DNA from: Cohnella sp. SGD-V74
GTDB taxonomy: Bacteria; Bacillota; Bacilli; Paenibacillales; Paenibacillaceae
Direction of reading: 5' to 3'
Length of the DNA stretch: 64,000 bases
Assembly: GCF_003001675.1 (NCBI RefSeq)
Contig: NZ_PVYW01000012.1
Span: forward strand, 124,001-188,000
The notes below the pieces were generated by a model. It worked only from the letters and a program-made list of their open reading frames with translations, did no database searches and was not told the DNA's origin. The translations under genes and the position numbers were made by a program. This document shows positions 16,813-26,347 of the stretch, in pieces (within the stretch, counting starts at the first letter, position 1; every line of letters begins with the position of its first letter).

Positions 16813-18102
16813 ATGAAGCATTCTCGCTTATCCGCATTACTGCTTCTCCTATTGTCCGTCTCTCTTATCGTCTCCGCATGCGGCGGCGGGAACAAGAATA
16901 CCGACTCTCCCGCAACCGGAAGCTCCGATGCTGCCCCGTCGAAAGCGGCAGCGGACAAAGAAACGGTCACCTTGAAAATCTCCAGCTGGAATCCGATCAG
17001 CCAGAAGGTGATCGAGAAGTTCGAAGAACAATATCCGTACATCACCGTAGAACCGGATCAGATCGCCGATCAGTATCGCGAAGTCATCCGGACGCGCATC
17101 ATCTCCAAAGCGGACATGGATATCGTCTGGATGTTCCCGAACCAGATGAGGGAATACGTGGACCAAGGCGTGCTGATGGACATGTCGGGCGAGGCCTGGA
17201 AAGGCAACTATCTCGAATCCGCGGTTCAATTGGGCACCGTGGAAGGCAAAACCTACGGAGTTCCGTACAACTACTATGCCGTTGTCATTTTCTATAATCG
17301 CGGCGTGTTCAACGACCTTGGGCTGAACGTGCCGACGACGTGGGAAGAGCTGCTCGACGTCAGCGAGAAAATCAAGGCAAGCGGACTCGCGCCGTTCGTG
17401 ACGGGAGGCAAGGACGCTTGGGCGACCCAGTTCATGTCCAGCGGCAACTTCGGCGCCTATCAGAACAAGGACCCTCTAGTGTTCGAGAAGCTGGCTTCCG
17501 GAGAGAAGAAGTGGACCGATCCGGAGTTCGCGGACTTCTTCGGACCTCTGAGCGAGCTGGTGGATAAAGGCTATTTCCTCGAAAATTCGGTCGGACTGGG
17601 CAACGCCCAAGTCGTGCAGGTGTTCAAGGAAGGGAAGGCCGCGATGTATCCGATGGGAAGCTGGGCGCTGGACGAATTCCCTGCGGACTTCAAGGAGTTC
17701 GAGGTGGGCGCGTTCCCGATCCCGCTTAACAAGGCCGGGGAGCCGCTCGTCGTCAACCTGATCTCGGACAATATTTTCACCGGCATCTCCTGGAGCAAGC
17801 ATCCCGAAGAAGTGAAGCTGTTCATGGACTTCATCGCCCAGCCCGATACCGCCAAGCTGTGGTCCGAGGATACGAAATCGGCGGTCACCGTCGTCGGGGG
17901 CACTTCGCCGACATACCACTCCATTGCGGAAGAATTGACGAAGAGCATCGAGTCGAACGTCTCGACGATTTTCCCGAGCTTGACGCCTTCGATGGAGCCG
18001 GCGTATTTCCCGATGCTGCAGCAAATTCTGCTGAAGCAGAAGCCGGACCTGGCCAAGCTGATGGAAGAAATGCAGAAGGCACAGGAGAAGGACTACAAGT
18101 AA
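16813..18102 (+). CDS. ABC sugar transporter, solute-binding lipoprotein
   Basis: A 429-residue family-1 binding protein with lipobox VSAC (Cys23). GGAGG 8 nt upstream fixes ATG 16813, although the frame opens earlier. It is paired with the two permeases that follow and with the YesMN pair before it. A stem-terminator after the stop suggests it is made in excess over the permeases. Ligand unknown; the isomerase at the end of the cluster suggests a sugar whose phosphate or free form is isomerised inside the cell. Confidence 0.9.
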   Translation: MKHSRLSALLLLLLSVSLIVSACGGGNKNTDSPATGSSDAAPSKAAADKETVTLKISSWNPISQKVIEKFEEQYPYITVEPDQIADQYREVIRTRIISKADMDIVWMFPNQMREYVDQGVLMDMSGEAWKGNYLESAVQLGTVEGKTYGVPYNYYAVVIFYNRGVFNDLGLNVPTTWEELLDVSEKIKASGLAPFVTGGKDAWATQFMSSGNFGAYQNKDPLVFEKLASGEKKWTDPEFADFFGPLSELVDKGYFLENSVGLGNAQVVQVFKEGKAAMYPMGSWALDEFPADFKEFEVGAFPIPLNKAGEPLVVNLISDNIFTGISWSKHPEEVKLFMDFIAQPDTAKLWSEDTKSAVTVVGGTSPTYHSIAEELTKSIESNVSTIFPSLTPSMEPAYFPMLQQILLKQKPDLAKLMEEMQKAQEKDYK

Positions 18103-18132
18103 TCCGCCGCGCAGGCGCGAACGGATAGCTCC

Positions 18133-18158
18133 GACCCGGGGAAGAGGCCCGGGTCTTT
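18133..18158 (+). terminator. Intercistronic attenuator after the binding-protein gene
   Basis: GACCCGGG/CCCGGGTC forms an 8-bp GC stem with a 7-nt loop and a short T-tract. It is probably a partial terminator that sets binding protein above permease levels. Confidence 0.75.
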
Positions 18159-18198
18159 GCTTCTTCGCGGGCTTGCATCGCATATACGGGAGGGACCT

Positions 18199-19080
18199 AT
18201 GAGAATTCTCAATCTGAAAACCTTTCTTCTGTTCCTGGCTCCCGCATTGCTGCTTTATTCGCTGTTCTATGCGGGTCCGATCATCAGCGGTCTATATTAC
18301 GGCTTCACCGACTGGAAGGGCATTTCGTTCAGCGCGAACTGGATCGGCCTCGACAATTTCAAGAACGTATTCTCCGATCCGCTGTTCGCCACCGCGCTGC
18401 GCAACATGTTCATTCTGGCCGTCGTCGTCATTGCCGTCCAGCACGCGATCTCCATCTTCCTGGCCGTCCTGCTCGACCAGAAGCTGCGGGGCGTCGTCTG
18501 GATGCGCGCGGTCATTTTCTACCCGGCCATTCTGAACACGGTCGTCATCGGCTATATCTGGAGCTACATGTACTCGCCGTTCGTGGGCTTCCTGCCCAAA
18601 TTTTTCGAGTCGCTCGGCCTGGATACGCTGGCGAACATCGACTGGCTGGGCCGGCCGGATACGGCGATCTACGCCATCTCCTTCGTCATTATCTGGCAGT
18701 ACACCGGGTACTCGATGATGATCTACATGGCGGGACTGCAAGGCATCTCTTCAGATATTTACGAGTCGGCCAGCATTGACGGGGCCAACGCCCGGCAGAA
18801 GTTTTTCAAGATCACGCTGCCGCTGCTCGTGCCGGCCATTACGGTTAATACGGTGCTGTCGGTCATCGGGAACATGAAGCAGTTCGAGCATATTTGGGTC
18901 ATGACGCAGGGCGGTCCGGCCAACTCGACGCAGGTGTTCGGGACGCTGATCTACCAATTCGCGTTCAAGACGTCCCAACCGGGCTACGGAACGGCGATGG
19001 CCATTCTGCTGTCCATTCTCATCATGCTGGTGACGGTCTCGATCATCCGGGTGCTGGGCAGATGGGAGGTCAAGCAATGA
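18199..19080 (+). CDS. ABC sugar transporter permease, MalF/UgpA type
   Basis: A 293-residue permease with about six helices. The EAA loop begins YESASIDGANARQKFFKITLP, with Ser replacing the first Ala of EAA. GGGAGGG fixes the start at 18199. The stop overlaps the next start in an ATGA arrangement, indicating translational coupling with the MalG-type partner. Confidence 0.9.
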   Translation: MRILNLKTFLLFLAPALLLYSLFYAGPIISGLYYGFTDWKGISFSANWIGLDNFKNVFSDPLFATALRNMFILAVVVIAVQHAISIFLAVLLDQKLRGVVWMRAVIFYPAILNTVVIGYIWSYMYSPFVGFLPKFFESLGLDTLANIDWLGRPDTAIYAISFVIIWQYTGYSMMIYMAGLQGISSDIYESASIDGANARQKFFKITLPLLVPAITVNTVLSVIGNMKQFEHIWVMTQGGPANSTQVFGTLIYQFAFKTSQPGYGTAMAILLSILIMLVTVSIIRVLGRWEVKQ

Positions 19081-19892
19081 GGGCGGCCAAAGTTTCTTCG
19101 TACGGCATCGTCGCGGTCTGTTTGGCCGTCATTCTTGTCCCATTGTTCGTGCTGGCGACGGTATCGCTGCAAAATGCGTCGGGCACGCTGAATCCGCTCG
19201 CCTTGCCGGAGACGTACCATTGGAGCAACTATCCGAAGGCGATCGAGGTCGGGCGTCTTGTCCTGTACTTCACGAACAGCGTAACCGTGCTGGCCGTCTC
19301 CTTGTCGGCCACGCTCGTATGCTCCATTCTGGCCGGGTATGCGCTGCGGCACGGCAGAGCCTGGAAGGCCGATTGGTATTTCTCCTACTTTCTTCTCGGC
19401 ATGATTCTGCCCGGGTTCGCCGGAACGATCCAATCCTTCCTGCTGCTTCGGGAGCTGTCGCTGCTCAACACGCATCTGGGTCTCTCGATCATTCAAGTGG
19501 CCGGAGGGATGGCGCTGCCGATCTTCCTGTATTTCCAGTTTTTCAAGACCGTGCCGCTGGAGATCGAGGAGGCGGCGATGATCGACGGCTGCTCGCCGAT
19601 ACGGATCTTCTGGCAGGTCGTTGTACCGCTGACGCTGCCGGTAACCTCGACCTGCATTATCGTCATCGCGATCAACTCGTGGAACGATTTCTTCGGTCCG
19701 CTCGTCTACTTGTCGTCCCCGGACAGCCGGACGCTGCCGATCGGGCTCATGTTCTTCAAGACGCAGTATTCGGCCAACTGGCCGCAATTGTTCGCCGCTT
19801 CCGCGCTGGTCGCCATGCCGATTACATTGCTGTATATGTTCGTGCAAAGGTTTATTATTAAAGGACTGGTCGGCGGGGCGGTCAAAGGCTGA
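19077..19892 (+). CDS. ABC sugar transporter permease, MalG/UgpE type
   Basis: A 271-residue permease with six predicted helices and EAA loop EIEEAAMIDGCSPIRIF. The start at 19077 overlaps the preceding stop by four bases and has GGGAGG upstream. The C-terminus FIIKGLVGGAVKG is typical of the family. Confidence 0.9.
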   Translation: MRAAKVSSYGIVAVCLAVILVPLFVLATVSLQNASGTLNPLALPETYHWSNYPKAIEVGRLVLYFTNSVTVLAVSLSATLVCSILAGYALRHGRAWKADWYFSYFLLGMILPGFAGTIQSFLLLRELSLLNTHLGLSIIQVAGGMALPIFLYFQFFKTVPLEIEEAAMIDGCSPIRIFWQVVVPLTLPVTSTCIIVIAINSWNDFFGPLVYLSSPDSRTLPIGLMFFKTQYSANWPQLFAASALVAMPITLLYMFVQRFIIKGLVGGAVKG

Positions 19893-19936
19893 TCGCTCCG
19901 AATCCGATCCGCACAAACGGAAGGGAGCGCGGGGAG

Positions 19937-20809
19937 ATGAAACTCGGAATAAGCACGTATTGTCTGGTCGATAAGCTGCGAGACGGGGAGATGACCGTCC
20001 TCGATGTCTTGGAATGGGCGAAGGAACATCGCTGCGAACATGTGGAGCTCGTGCCCTACGGATATTCGCTGGTCGACGACGGGGAGCTTGCGGAGCGCGT
20101 TCGCCGCAAGGCCGAACAGCTCGGCCTTGAGCTGTCCAACTACGCGCTGCCCGCCAACTTCGCGCACGATGCGGACGAAGATTTTCATGCCGAGGTCGAG
20201 CGCTTGAAGAGCCATGTCGACTTGCTTGCGGCGATGGGCATCCGCTCGATGCGGCATGACGTTGTGTTGTTCACGATTCCGCAAGAGGAAGCCGGCATCG
20301 CGCATTTCGAGAGAAATCTGCCTCGCATCGTCGAGGGCAGCCGGCTCATCGCCGATTACGCCGCCGAATGCGGCATCGCGACGAATATCGAGAACCACGG
20401 CTGGGGCGTGCAGCACAGCGATCGCGTCCAGCGGGTAATCGCCGAGGTGAATCGCCAGAATTTCCGCACCGTGCTGGACATCGGCAACTTCCTGTGCGTC
20501 GACGAGCCGCCGCTCATCGGCGTCGCCAAAAATTTGCCCTTGGCTTCGATCGTTCATGTGAAGGATTTCTACTATCGTCCGGCCGATCAGGACCCCGGGG
20601 AAGGCAAATGGTTCCGTACCTCGAACGGTAACTTCCTGCGTGGGGCGATATTCGGTCAGGGAGACTTGCCGGTAAGAAGCTTGCTGAAGCTGATCAAACG
20701 TTCGGGTTATGACGGTTATGTGACGCTGGAGTTCGAGGGGATGGAGGAGAGCCGGCAAGGAACCGCCATCGGCTTGGACAACGTTCGCAGGCTGTGGGAC
20801 GAGGTTTAA
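19937..20809 (+). CDS. Sugar phosphate isomerase/epimerase (xylose-isomerase-like TIM barrel)
   Basis: A 290-residue cytoplasmic protein of the AP_endonuc_2/xylose-isomerase-like fold. Metal-ligand-type positions include a Glu in EHVELVPYG, Glu-Asn-His in NIENHGWG, Asp in TVLDIGN, His in SIVHVKDFY and Glu in VTLEFEG. It lies 44 bp behind the importer and likely handles the imported sugar. Related enzymes act on inosose, hydroxypyruvate or ketohexoses, so the substrate is open. Confidence 0.8.
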   Translation: MKLGISTYCLVDKLRDGEMTVLDVLEWAKEHRCEHVELVPYGYSLVDDGELAERVRRKAEQLGLELSNYALPANFAHDADEDFHAEVERLKSHVDLLAAMGIRSMRHDVVLFTIPQEEAGIAHFERNLPRIVEGSRLIADYAAECGIATNIENHGWGVQHSDRVQRVIAEVNRQNFRTVLDIGNFLCVDEPPLIGVAKNLPLASIVHVKDFYYRPADQDPGEGKWFRTSNGNFLRGAIFGQGDLPVRSLLKLIKRSGYDGYVTLEFEGMEESRQGTAIGLDNVRRLWDEV

Positions 20810-20953
20810 GCCGGCTTGCATTTCCGATTGAATCGCTATCCCGGTTCACAGTTGCGAATAAAAGCGCGAAGAAGATCGGAATTTCGCTCTTTTTCCCGGA
20901 GTGCTCTATATGGTTTAATGGTAGAGTACATACATGCGAAAGGGAGAATGAGC

Positions 20954-22024
20954 ATGACGCAACGAATGCGAATCGCGATGCAGCTCGCGCTGGCTGCCGC
21001 GATCGTAGGGTTGACCGCCTGCGGCGGAAACAAGGAGGCGGAAGCTCCTCCGGTTGAGACTTCGTCGCCGTCCGCAAGCGCTTCCGCTTCCCCGAGCGAG
21101 TCCCCTTCGCCGCCCGCGGCGGCTTTCCTGGCCCCTCTGACCGGGATGCCGGCGGAGCAGGAAGTGACGAGCCGGCCGTTCTCGGTCATGATCAACAACC
21201 TCGCGCCGGCTCGGCCCCAATCGGGCATGACGCAGGCGGACGTCGTATGGGAGCTGCTTGCCGAAGGCGGCATTACGCGGTTCGTCGCCGTGTTCCAGAG
21301 CAAGGAGTTCACCGATCCGATCGGACCGATCCGCAGCATTCGCCCTTATTACATTCAGGTCGGCGAGTTCTACGGCGGCGTGCTCGTTCACGCGGGAGCC
21401 AGCAACGACGGCTTCGCCATCTTGCAGAAGCAGAAGAAGGAGCATCTGGACGAGATCACGAACGCGGGAGCCTATTTCTACCGGGACAAGACCCGCAAAG
21501 CGCCGCACAATGTCTACTCGACGCTCGAGAAGCTGCGCGAAGGCTCGGAGAAGCGGAAGTACGCGGCAACGGCGAACGTGCCGGTGCTGACGTATAGCGA
21601 CAGCTCCCCGGCACTTGCGACGGCGGTGAGCGCCGCGAATATCGACATCAAGTTCATGCTGTCGAGCTACAAGGTTTCCTATGCCTACGACAGCGTCAAA
21701 GGGCTGTATTACCGCTCGATCAACGATCAGCCGCACATCGACAAGAACAACGACGAACAGCTGTCTGCGGCGAATCTGGTCGTTCTGTCCGCCAAGCACG
21801 ACATCAAGGACGACGTAGGCAGGTTGGTCGTCGATCTGGACAAGGGCGGGGAAGCGATTCTGTTCCAGCAAGGCAAAGCGATCTCCTGCAGCTGGGAGCG
21901 CAAGGAAGGCGACGTGATCCGGCTGATGAAGGACGGTCAGGAGCTGCCCTTCGTACCGGGAGTAACCTATTACCACGTCGTGCCTACCTCCAATCCTATG
22001 GAGAAGCTGGTCACGTACCAATAA
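20954..22024 (+). CDS. yerB: DUF3048 (YerB-like) lipoprotein
   Basis: A 356-residue lipoprotein (lipobox LTAC, Cys23) with a Ser/Pro linker and the two DUF3048 halves. The N-terminal half opens PLTGMP and has RPFSVMINN and a GPIRSIRPYY segment. AGGGAG 7 nt upstream selects ATG 20954 over 20948. YerB of Bacillus subtilis is a surface lipoprotein of unknown biochemical function. It has its own terminator and seems monocistronic. Confidence 0.85.
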   Translation: MTQRMRIAMQLALAAAIVGLTACGGNKEAEAPPVETSSPSASASASPSESPSPPAAAFLAPLTGMPAEQEVTSRPFSVMINNLAPARPQSGMTQADVVWELLAEGGITRFVAVFQSKEFTDPIGPIRSIRPYYIQVGEFYGGVLVHAGASNDGFAILQKQKKEHLDEITNAGAYFYRDKTRKAPHNVYSTLEKLREGSEKRKYAATANVPVLTYSDSSPALATAVSAANIDIKFMLSSYKVSYAYDSVKGLYYRSINDQPHIDKNNDEQLSAANLVVLSAKHDIKDDVGRLVVDLDKGGEAILFQQGKAISCSWERKEGDVIRLMKDGQELPFVPGVTYYHVVPTSNPMEKLVTYQ

Positions 22025-22047
22025 GCGTCGGCTGAAAAGCAAGCCGG

Positions 22048-22075
22048 AGCCGTCCCGCATCGGGGGCGGCTCTTT
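22048..22075 (+). terminator. Terminator of the yerB-like gene
   Basis: AGCCGTCCC pairs with the GC-rich arm ending GGCGGCT (9 pairs including one G-T), followed by a T-rich tract. The rest of the 22025-22370 gap holds a CATGCC/GGCATG hairpin and the Pho-type repeats; no gene is seen. Confidence 0.7.
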
Positions 22076-22295
22076 GCTGTGCCGCGTGATCGAGGAGCAG
22101 CGGCGCGAACGGTCGACTGCGCAGGAAGCCGCCTTCATACGGATTTTCGACAGCGGCGGCAGGAATACTTCGGCGGTTTGGAACCAATGATAAGACCCTG
22201 GTCCCCCGATTTCGCCACTAATCCGTAATAAAAAATCGAAAAGAGTCGAAAGTAAGCTGTACCATGCCTGTCCGGCATGTGATAAAATAATTAGG

Positions 22296-22323
22296 TTAAC
22301 GCACCGTTATCGCAATATTAACG
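22296..22323 (+). promoter_or_regulatory. Pho box: three 11-bp-phased TTAACG-type repeats
   Basis: TTAACG (22296), TTATCG (22307) and TTAACG (22318) recur with exactly 11-bp phasing. This is the layout of PhoP-binding TT(A/T/C)ACA repeats in Bacillus. They lie upstream of the phosphate-linked PhoU-like/PiT pair, so control by phosphate starvation is inferred. Confidence 0.65.
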
Positions 22324-22370
22324 GAGTGTAAATTTTAGCCAGGTACATACATGGGAAAGAAGGGCTATCC

Positions 22371-22985
22371 GTGTTTCGGAAAAAGGACATTTTTTTTAAG
22401 ACGTTGGAGGAAATGTCGGACATTATCGTAGAGACTGTCGACCACTTCGCCAGCGCCGTCAATGGAGACTTGCCTGACGTTACCGCATTCGCGCGGGAGA
22501 TGAAGGAGTACGAGCATAAGGGGGACAAGTGCACGCACATTATCCTCACTGAGCTTAACAAAACCTTCATTACGCCGATCGAGCGGGAAGATATCATGGA
22601 GCTGATCAAAAAGCTGGACGACGTGCTCGACGGCATCGAAGCGTGCGCTTCGCGGTTCGAGATGTACCAGATTACGAAAGCCGACCCTTACATCCGGAAG
22701 TTCGGCGAATGCCTGAGACGGAGCGCGCAAGAAATCAAATCGGCGATCTACCTGCTTAGCCAGAAGAAACTGCTTGCGATGCAGCCGCATTGCGTCAACC
22801 TCAACGAGTTGGAGAACGAAGGCGACGATCTGATGCGCCAAGGGATCAAAAACCTGTTCGTGAACGCGACTGATCCGATCGAGCTCATCAAGCACAAGGA
22901 AATTTACGAGCGGCTGGAACAGACGACCGATTCGTGCGAGGATGTCGCGAATACGCTGCAATCCATCATTATGCGCAATTCTTGA
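22371..22985 (+). CDS. DUF47/PhoU-like protein partnered with PiT transporter
   Basis: A 204-residue all-helical cytoplasmic protein of the DUF47 (YkaA/TIGR00153) family, distantly PhoU-like. It has repeated acidic helices with E-x3-D type metal-binding pairs (MKEYEHKGDKC; NLNELENEGDDLMR). It starts with GTG at 22371. The PiT-type transporter starts 30 bp downstream; this pairing is conserved and suggests a regulatory subunit of phosphate uptake. Confidence 0.85.
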   Translation: MFRKKDIFFKTLEEMSDIIVETVDHFASAVNGDLPDVTAFAREMKEYEHKGDKCTHIILTELNKTFITPIEREDIMELIKKLDDVLDGIEACASRFEMYQITKADPYIRKFGECLRRSAQEIKSAIYLLSQKKLLAMQPHCVNLNELENEGDDLMRQGIKNLFVNATDPIELIKHKEIYERLEQTTDSCEDVANTLQSIIMRNS

Positions 22986-23015
22986 TCGGCGCAAGCGGGG
23001 ACGGAATAGAATATC

Positions 23016-24017
23016 ATGGATTATACACTGCTGATAGTTATCATTATCGTCGTGCTGGCTCTGGGCTTCGACTTCATCAACGGATTTCACGATACCGCCA
23101 ACGCGATCGCGACGTCCGTGTCGACCCGCGCGTTGACGCCGAGACGGGCGATTATTCTCGCATCCGTCATGAACTTGATCGGGGCCTTAAGCTTCACGGG
23201 GGTCGCCAAGACGATCGGGGGCAAGATCACCGACCCGTTCAAGCTGGAGCACGGGCTGACGGTGGTCATCGCCACTCTGGTCGCGGCCATTGCCTGGAAC
23301 CTCATTACTTGGTGGTTCGGCATTCCCTCTTCCTCATCCCATGCGCTGATCGGAGCGCTGGCCGGAGCGGCGGTCGCGTCCGAGGGCTGGAGCGGCATCA
23401 ACTACTCGGGCTTCTCGTCCATTCTGCAAGGACTCGTCTTGTCTCCTTTTATCGCTTTCGGACTCGGCTTCCTGATCATGTTCCTGCTGAAGCACATATT
23501 CGCCAATTCCAGTCCTCATCACGTGAATAAAGTTTTTCGGGGCGGACAAGTGATTACGGCGGCGTTCCAGGCGTTCACGCACGGAACGAACGACGCGCAG
23601 AAGGCGATGGGCATCATTACGATGGCGCTTGTGGCCGCGAACATTCAGTCCGATCTGGAAATCGCGCTCTGGGTTAAGCTGTCCGCGGCTCTGGCGATGG
23701 CGCTCGGAACGTCTATGGGCGGGTGGAAGATCATCAAGACGATGGGAACGAAGATTTTCAAGATCGGACCGATCAACGGCTTCTCGGCCGACTTGGCTTC
23801 GGCCTCCGTTATTCTGGGCGCGACGCTGACCCACTTCCCGGTAAGCACGACTCACGCGATCACTTCATCGATTCTGGGCGTCGGCTCGGCGAAAAAGTTT
23901 TCCAGCGTCAAATGGAGCATGGCCGGGCGCATCGTAATGACGTGGCTGATTACGATTCCGATCGTCTCCGTCCTGGCAGCGCTCACCTATTACGTGCTCG
24001 CATTGTTCATGCATTAG
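23016..24017 (+). CDS. pit: PiT-family inorganic phosphate transporter
   Basis: A 333-residue membrane protein with about ten helices and the duplicated PiT signatures GFHDTANAIATSV (near residue 24) and HGTNDAQKAMG (near residue 190). It is expected to import metal-phosphate with protons. It is cotranscribed with the DUF47 gene and preceded by a candidate Pho box. Confidence 0.9.
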   Translation: MDYTLLIVIIIVVLALGFDFINGFHDTANAIATSVSTRALTPRRAIILASVMNLIGALSFTGVAKTIGGKITDPFKLEHGLTVVIATLVAAIAWNLITWWFGIPSSSSHALIGALAGAAVASEGWSGINYSGFSSILQGLVLSPFIAFGLGFLIMFLLKHIFANSSPHHVNKVFRGGQVITAAFQAFTHGTNDAQKAMGIITMALVAANIQSDLEIALWVKLSAALAMALGTSMGGWKIIKTMGTKIFKIGPINGFSADLASASVILGATLTHFPVSTTHAITSSILGVGSAKKFSSVKWSMAGRIVMTWLITIPIVSVLAALTYYVLALFMH

Positions 24018-24125
24018 ACCTGCATTGTCGGAAAAATAGGCGTGGGATCACCCAAACCTGAACGCCCGAGATTGCTACAATAAAGTAAAGACGCTGCCAT
24101 CTCTGTCCAGTCAGGAGGACTCTCC

Positions 24126-25070
24126 ATGCTTGCGTATACGGAACAGGCAAAACCGACTATCGAATTGCTGAAGGAATTTCTCGAGGGCAATCCGTCTTTC
24201 GAGGGAGAGAAGTTGGTCTTCTCCGGAGTCGGCGACCGCGACGTGTATAATATATGCGCTCCGTTCCTGGATCAAGGAGAGCCGGTCATCGCCGGGCGCG
24301 TGGAGGATCGCGACAAGGAGTCGTCCGAGGTGATGTTCTTCGTCGAACGCCAAGGCCGCTGGGTTCCCCGCAACGGGGCTCCCGTCTTCGCGCTCCAGGA
24401 CCCGTTCGTCACGTTCGTGGGCGACGAGCTGGTGTTCGGAGGCGTCGAGGTGTACTTCGACGGGGACGATCCGCACTACGTGACTTCTTGGCGCACCGTA
24501 TTTTACCGGGGCTATTCCATCAGCGGGCTTGTTCCTTTCGCCAAGGGGCCCCTGACGATGAAGGACATTCGTCTGATCGAGCGGGATAACGGACGCATCG
24601 GCGTGTTCACCCGTCCGATGATGGTCGACGGCGCTCGCGCATTGATCGGTTATACCGAGATCGCGACGCTGGACGACTTGACGGAAGAGGCGATCAACGA
24701 GGCGCATCTGCTTCGCCGGCAGTTTCTGCCGGACGAATGGGGCGGAGCGAACGAAGCTCATCGGCTGAAAGGCGGGCTGATCGGCGTGCTCGGGCATATC
24801 GCCTGGATGGAGGAGTTCAACATCCGGCACTATTACCCGATGGTGTTCGCGTACAACCCGGACAATCATCGCTATACGCCGATCAAGCTGATCGCGACGA
24901 GGGCGATGTTCCCGGACGGCCCGGCCAAACGCCCCGACCTGCAGGACGTCATCTTCAGCGGAGGGCTTGTCAGGCACGGCGATGGAACCGCTTCTCTCTA
25001 CACCGGGGTTAGCGACGCCGAGGCGCACGTCATTCGCATTCCGGACCCGTTCCTGGAATATGAGAGCTAA
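24126..25070 (+). CDS. DUF1861 five-bladed propeller protein
   Basis: A 314-residue protein matching the DUF1861 family (propeller-like, related in fold to GH43/GH130-type proteins). It has recurrent aromatic-rich blades such as HYVTSWRTVFYRGY and HYYPMVFAYNPDNHRY. It has no signal peptide. AGGAGG lies 7 nt before the ATG and a strong terminator follows. No enzyme activity can be assigned; carbohydrate phosphorylase-like function is only a fold-based guess. Confidence 0.7.
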   Translation: MLAYTEQAKPTIELLKEFLEGNPSFEGEKLVFSGVGDRDVYNICAPFLDQGEPVIAGRVEDRDKESSEVMFFVERQGRWVPRNGAPVFALQDPFVTFVGDELVFGGVEVYFDGDDPHYVTSWRTVFYRGYSISGLVPFAKGPLTMKDIRLIERDNGRIGVFTRPMMVDGARALIGYTEIATLDDLTEEAINEAHLLRRQFLPDEWGGANEAHRLKGGLIGVLGHIAWMEEFNIRHYYPMVFAYNPDNHRYTPIKLIATRAMFPDGPAKRPDLQDVIFSGGLVRHGDGTASLYTGVSDAEAHVIRIPDPFLEYES

Positions 25071-25078
25071 CAAGAAGA

Positions 25079-25124
25079 AGAGGCTAATCCCGGGCTGCCG
25101 ACAACCGGGGAATAGCCTCTTTTT
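25079..25124 (+). terminator. Strong terminator after the DUF1861 gene
   Basis: AGAGGCTA/TAGCCTCT with an inner CCGG pairing, followed by five T. The symmetry lets it also terminate transcription from the opposite strand. Confidence 0.9.
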
Positions 25125-25211
25125 GAACGATTCAGCAAGTATCAAATTTGCTGTCCCTTCTGAATCGTCGGCGACAAAACGCCTTCATCGTCCAGAGTAC
25201 GCTGAAGGCGT

Positions 25212-25637
25212 CTATCTGCGCTTGGTCGGCCGGCGCTTGCGCGTTCTCCTCCGCGGAGGGGGGCGCCGCCTCGTCCGCCGGCGCGACGAGCCGCTCTTGG
25301 CGTTGGCTGTCACGGCCGTGCCGCCTTTGCCGAGGAACAGCTTAAGCATCGGCGTCACCTGCTGCATCGTGGACATGAATTTCTGAACCTTCCCCATCGT
25401 CGAGATGACCCCTTCGATGCCGCCCATGCGATCGAACATCGTTTTCAGATCGCCAAGGTTGGAGAGGTTGAAGGGGAGGGCGCTTTTCGTCGCGGGGGCG
25501 GCCGCCGCCTGAACGGGGAGCACCGCTTCATCTATAACGGCGGGAGGGCCGGAGAACCCTCCTCCGATGCCGGGGAAATCGTTCTGTCCGAAATCCGGAG
25601 TCCAGCTTTGCAGAGAGGGAGCTTGCGGATCGGTCAT
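25212..25637 (-). CDS. YqfQ/VrrA-like basic-tailed protein
   Basis: A 141-residue protein. The N-terminal third is Pro/Gly-rich, a central helix (GVISTMGKVQKFMSTMQQVTP) follows, and the last 30 residues are almost all Arg/Lys/Pro. The pattern resembles YqfQ-like proteins of sporulating Bacilli. AAAGGGTG supports ATG at 25637. The polybasic tail suggests binding to nucleic acid or anionic polymers. Function unknown. Confidence 0.55.
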   Translation of the reverse strand: MTDPQAPSLQSWTPDFGQNDFPGIGGGFSGPPAVIDEAVLPVQAAAAPATKSALPFNLSNLGDLKTMFDRMGGIEGVISTMGKVQKFMSTMQQVTPMLKLFLGKGGTAVTANAKSGSSRRRTRRRPPPRRRTRKRRPTKRR

Positions 25638-25868
25638 AGGATCACACCCTTTCTTCAACATAGACTATGCCGGGCTGGAGCCTTCGGAATGGACGAATGC
25701 CCGCGCCCAGTTACATTTTACCTCTGTAATGCGTGAATACGGTGATGCTTGAACTGTAAGCGGCTACGCAGTACAATGGAACCAAGCGAGATCGATGCGC
25801 TGCGCTTGTCGACAGGCGCGCTGCGGCCGTCGTCCAAGCCCATCGGATCGAGGAAAGGATGCGTGCGC

Positions 25869-26192
25869 ATGCAACTGAAGAAGCTGAACGATAAATCGAT
25901 AGATCAACTGTTCGAGGCGATTCTCACGCTGAAGAGCGTCGAGGAGTGCTACGTCTTTTTTGACGATCTGTGCACGGTGAACGAGATTCAATCGCTGTCT
26001 CAGAGACTCGAAGTGGCGCGCATGCTGGGCAAAGGCAATACATACAACCAGATCGAGACGGAGACGGGCGCGAGCACGGCGACGATCTCTCGCGTGAAGC
26101 GCTGCTTGAACTACGGCAACGACGGATATAAGCTGGCGCTGGAGCGTCTGGGGCGCTTCGGCAACGACGGACTTCCGGGGAACGGGAACTGA
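25869..26192 (+). CDS. yerC: YerC/YecD family TrpR-like DNA-binding protein
   Basis: A 107-residue protein of the TrpR superfamily. The helix-turn-helix is in the region NQIETETGASTATISRVKRC, after a helical dimerisation part with SLSQRLEVARML. AGGAAAGG precedes ATG 25869 (GTG 25863 is an alternative). YerC is conserved in Bacilli as a presumed repressor; its targets are unknown to me. Confidence 0.85.
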   Translation: MQLKKLNDKSIDQLFEAILTLKSVEECYVFFDDLCTVNEIQSLSQRLEVARMLGKGNTYNQIETETGASTATISRVKRCLNYGNDGYKLALERLGRFGNDGLPGNGN

Positions 26193-26300
26193 CAGCCCTG
26201 ATCAAAATAAGCGAATGTCGGCGGAGTGACTCGAAAGACTCAGGAGTATGCGTACTTAATCAAATCCAATTATGACAGTTTGCTCGTAATCGGCTCATAA

Positions 26301-26347
26301 AAAATGCGACACCATCCGGGAAGCTCCGGAGCAGGTGTCGCATTTTT
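26301..26347. terminator. Bidirectional terminator between yerC and the antitoxin gene
   Basis: AAATGCGACACC/GGTGTCGCATTT, with an inner CCGG/CCGG pairing, is flanked by A-run and T-run. It serves the convergent genes, and the antitoxin stop codon lies at its edge. The stretch 26193-26300 holds nothing else. Confidence 0.9.
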
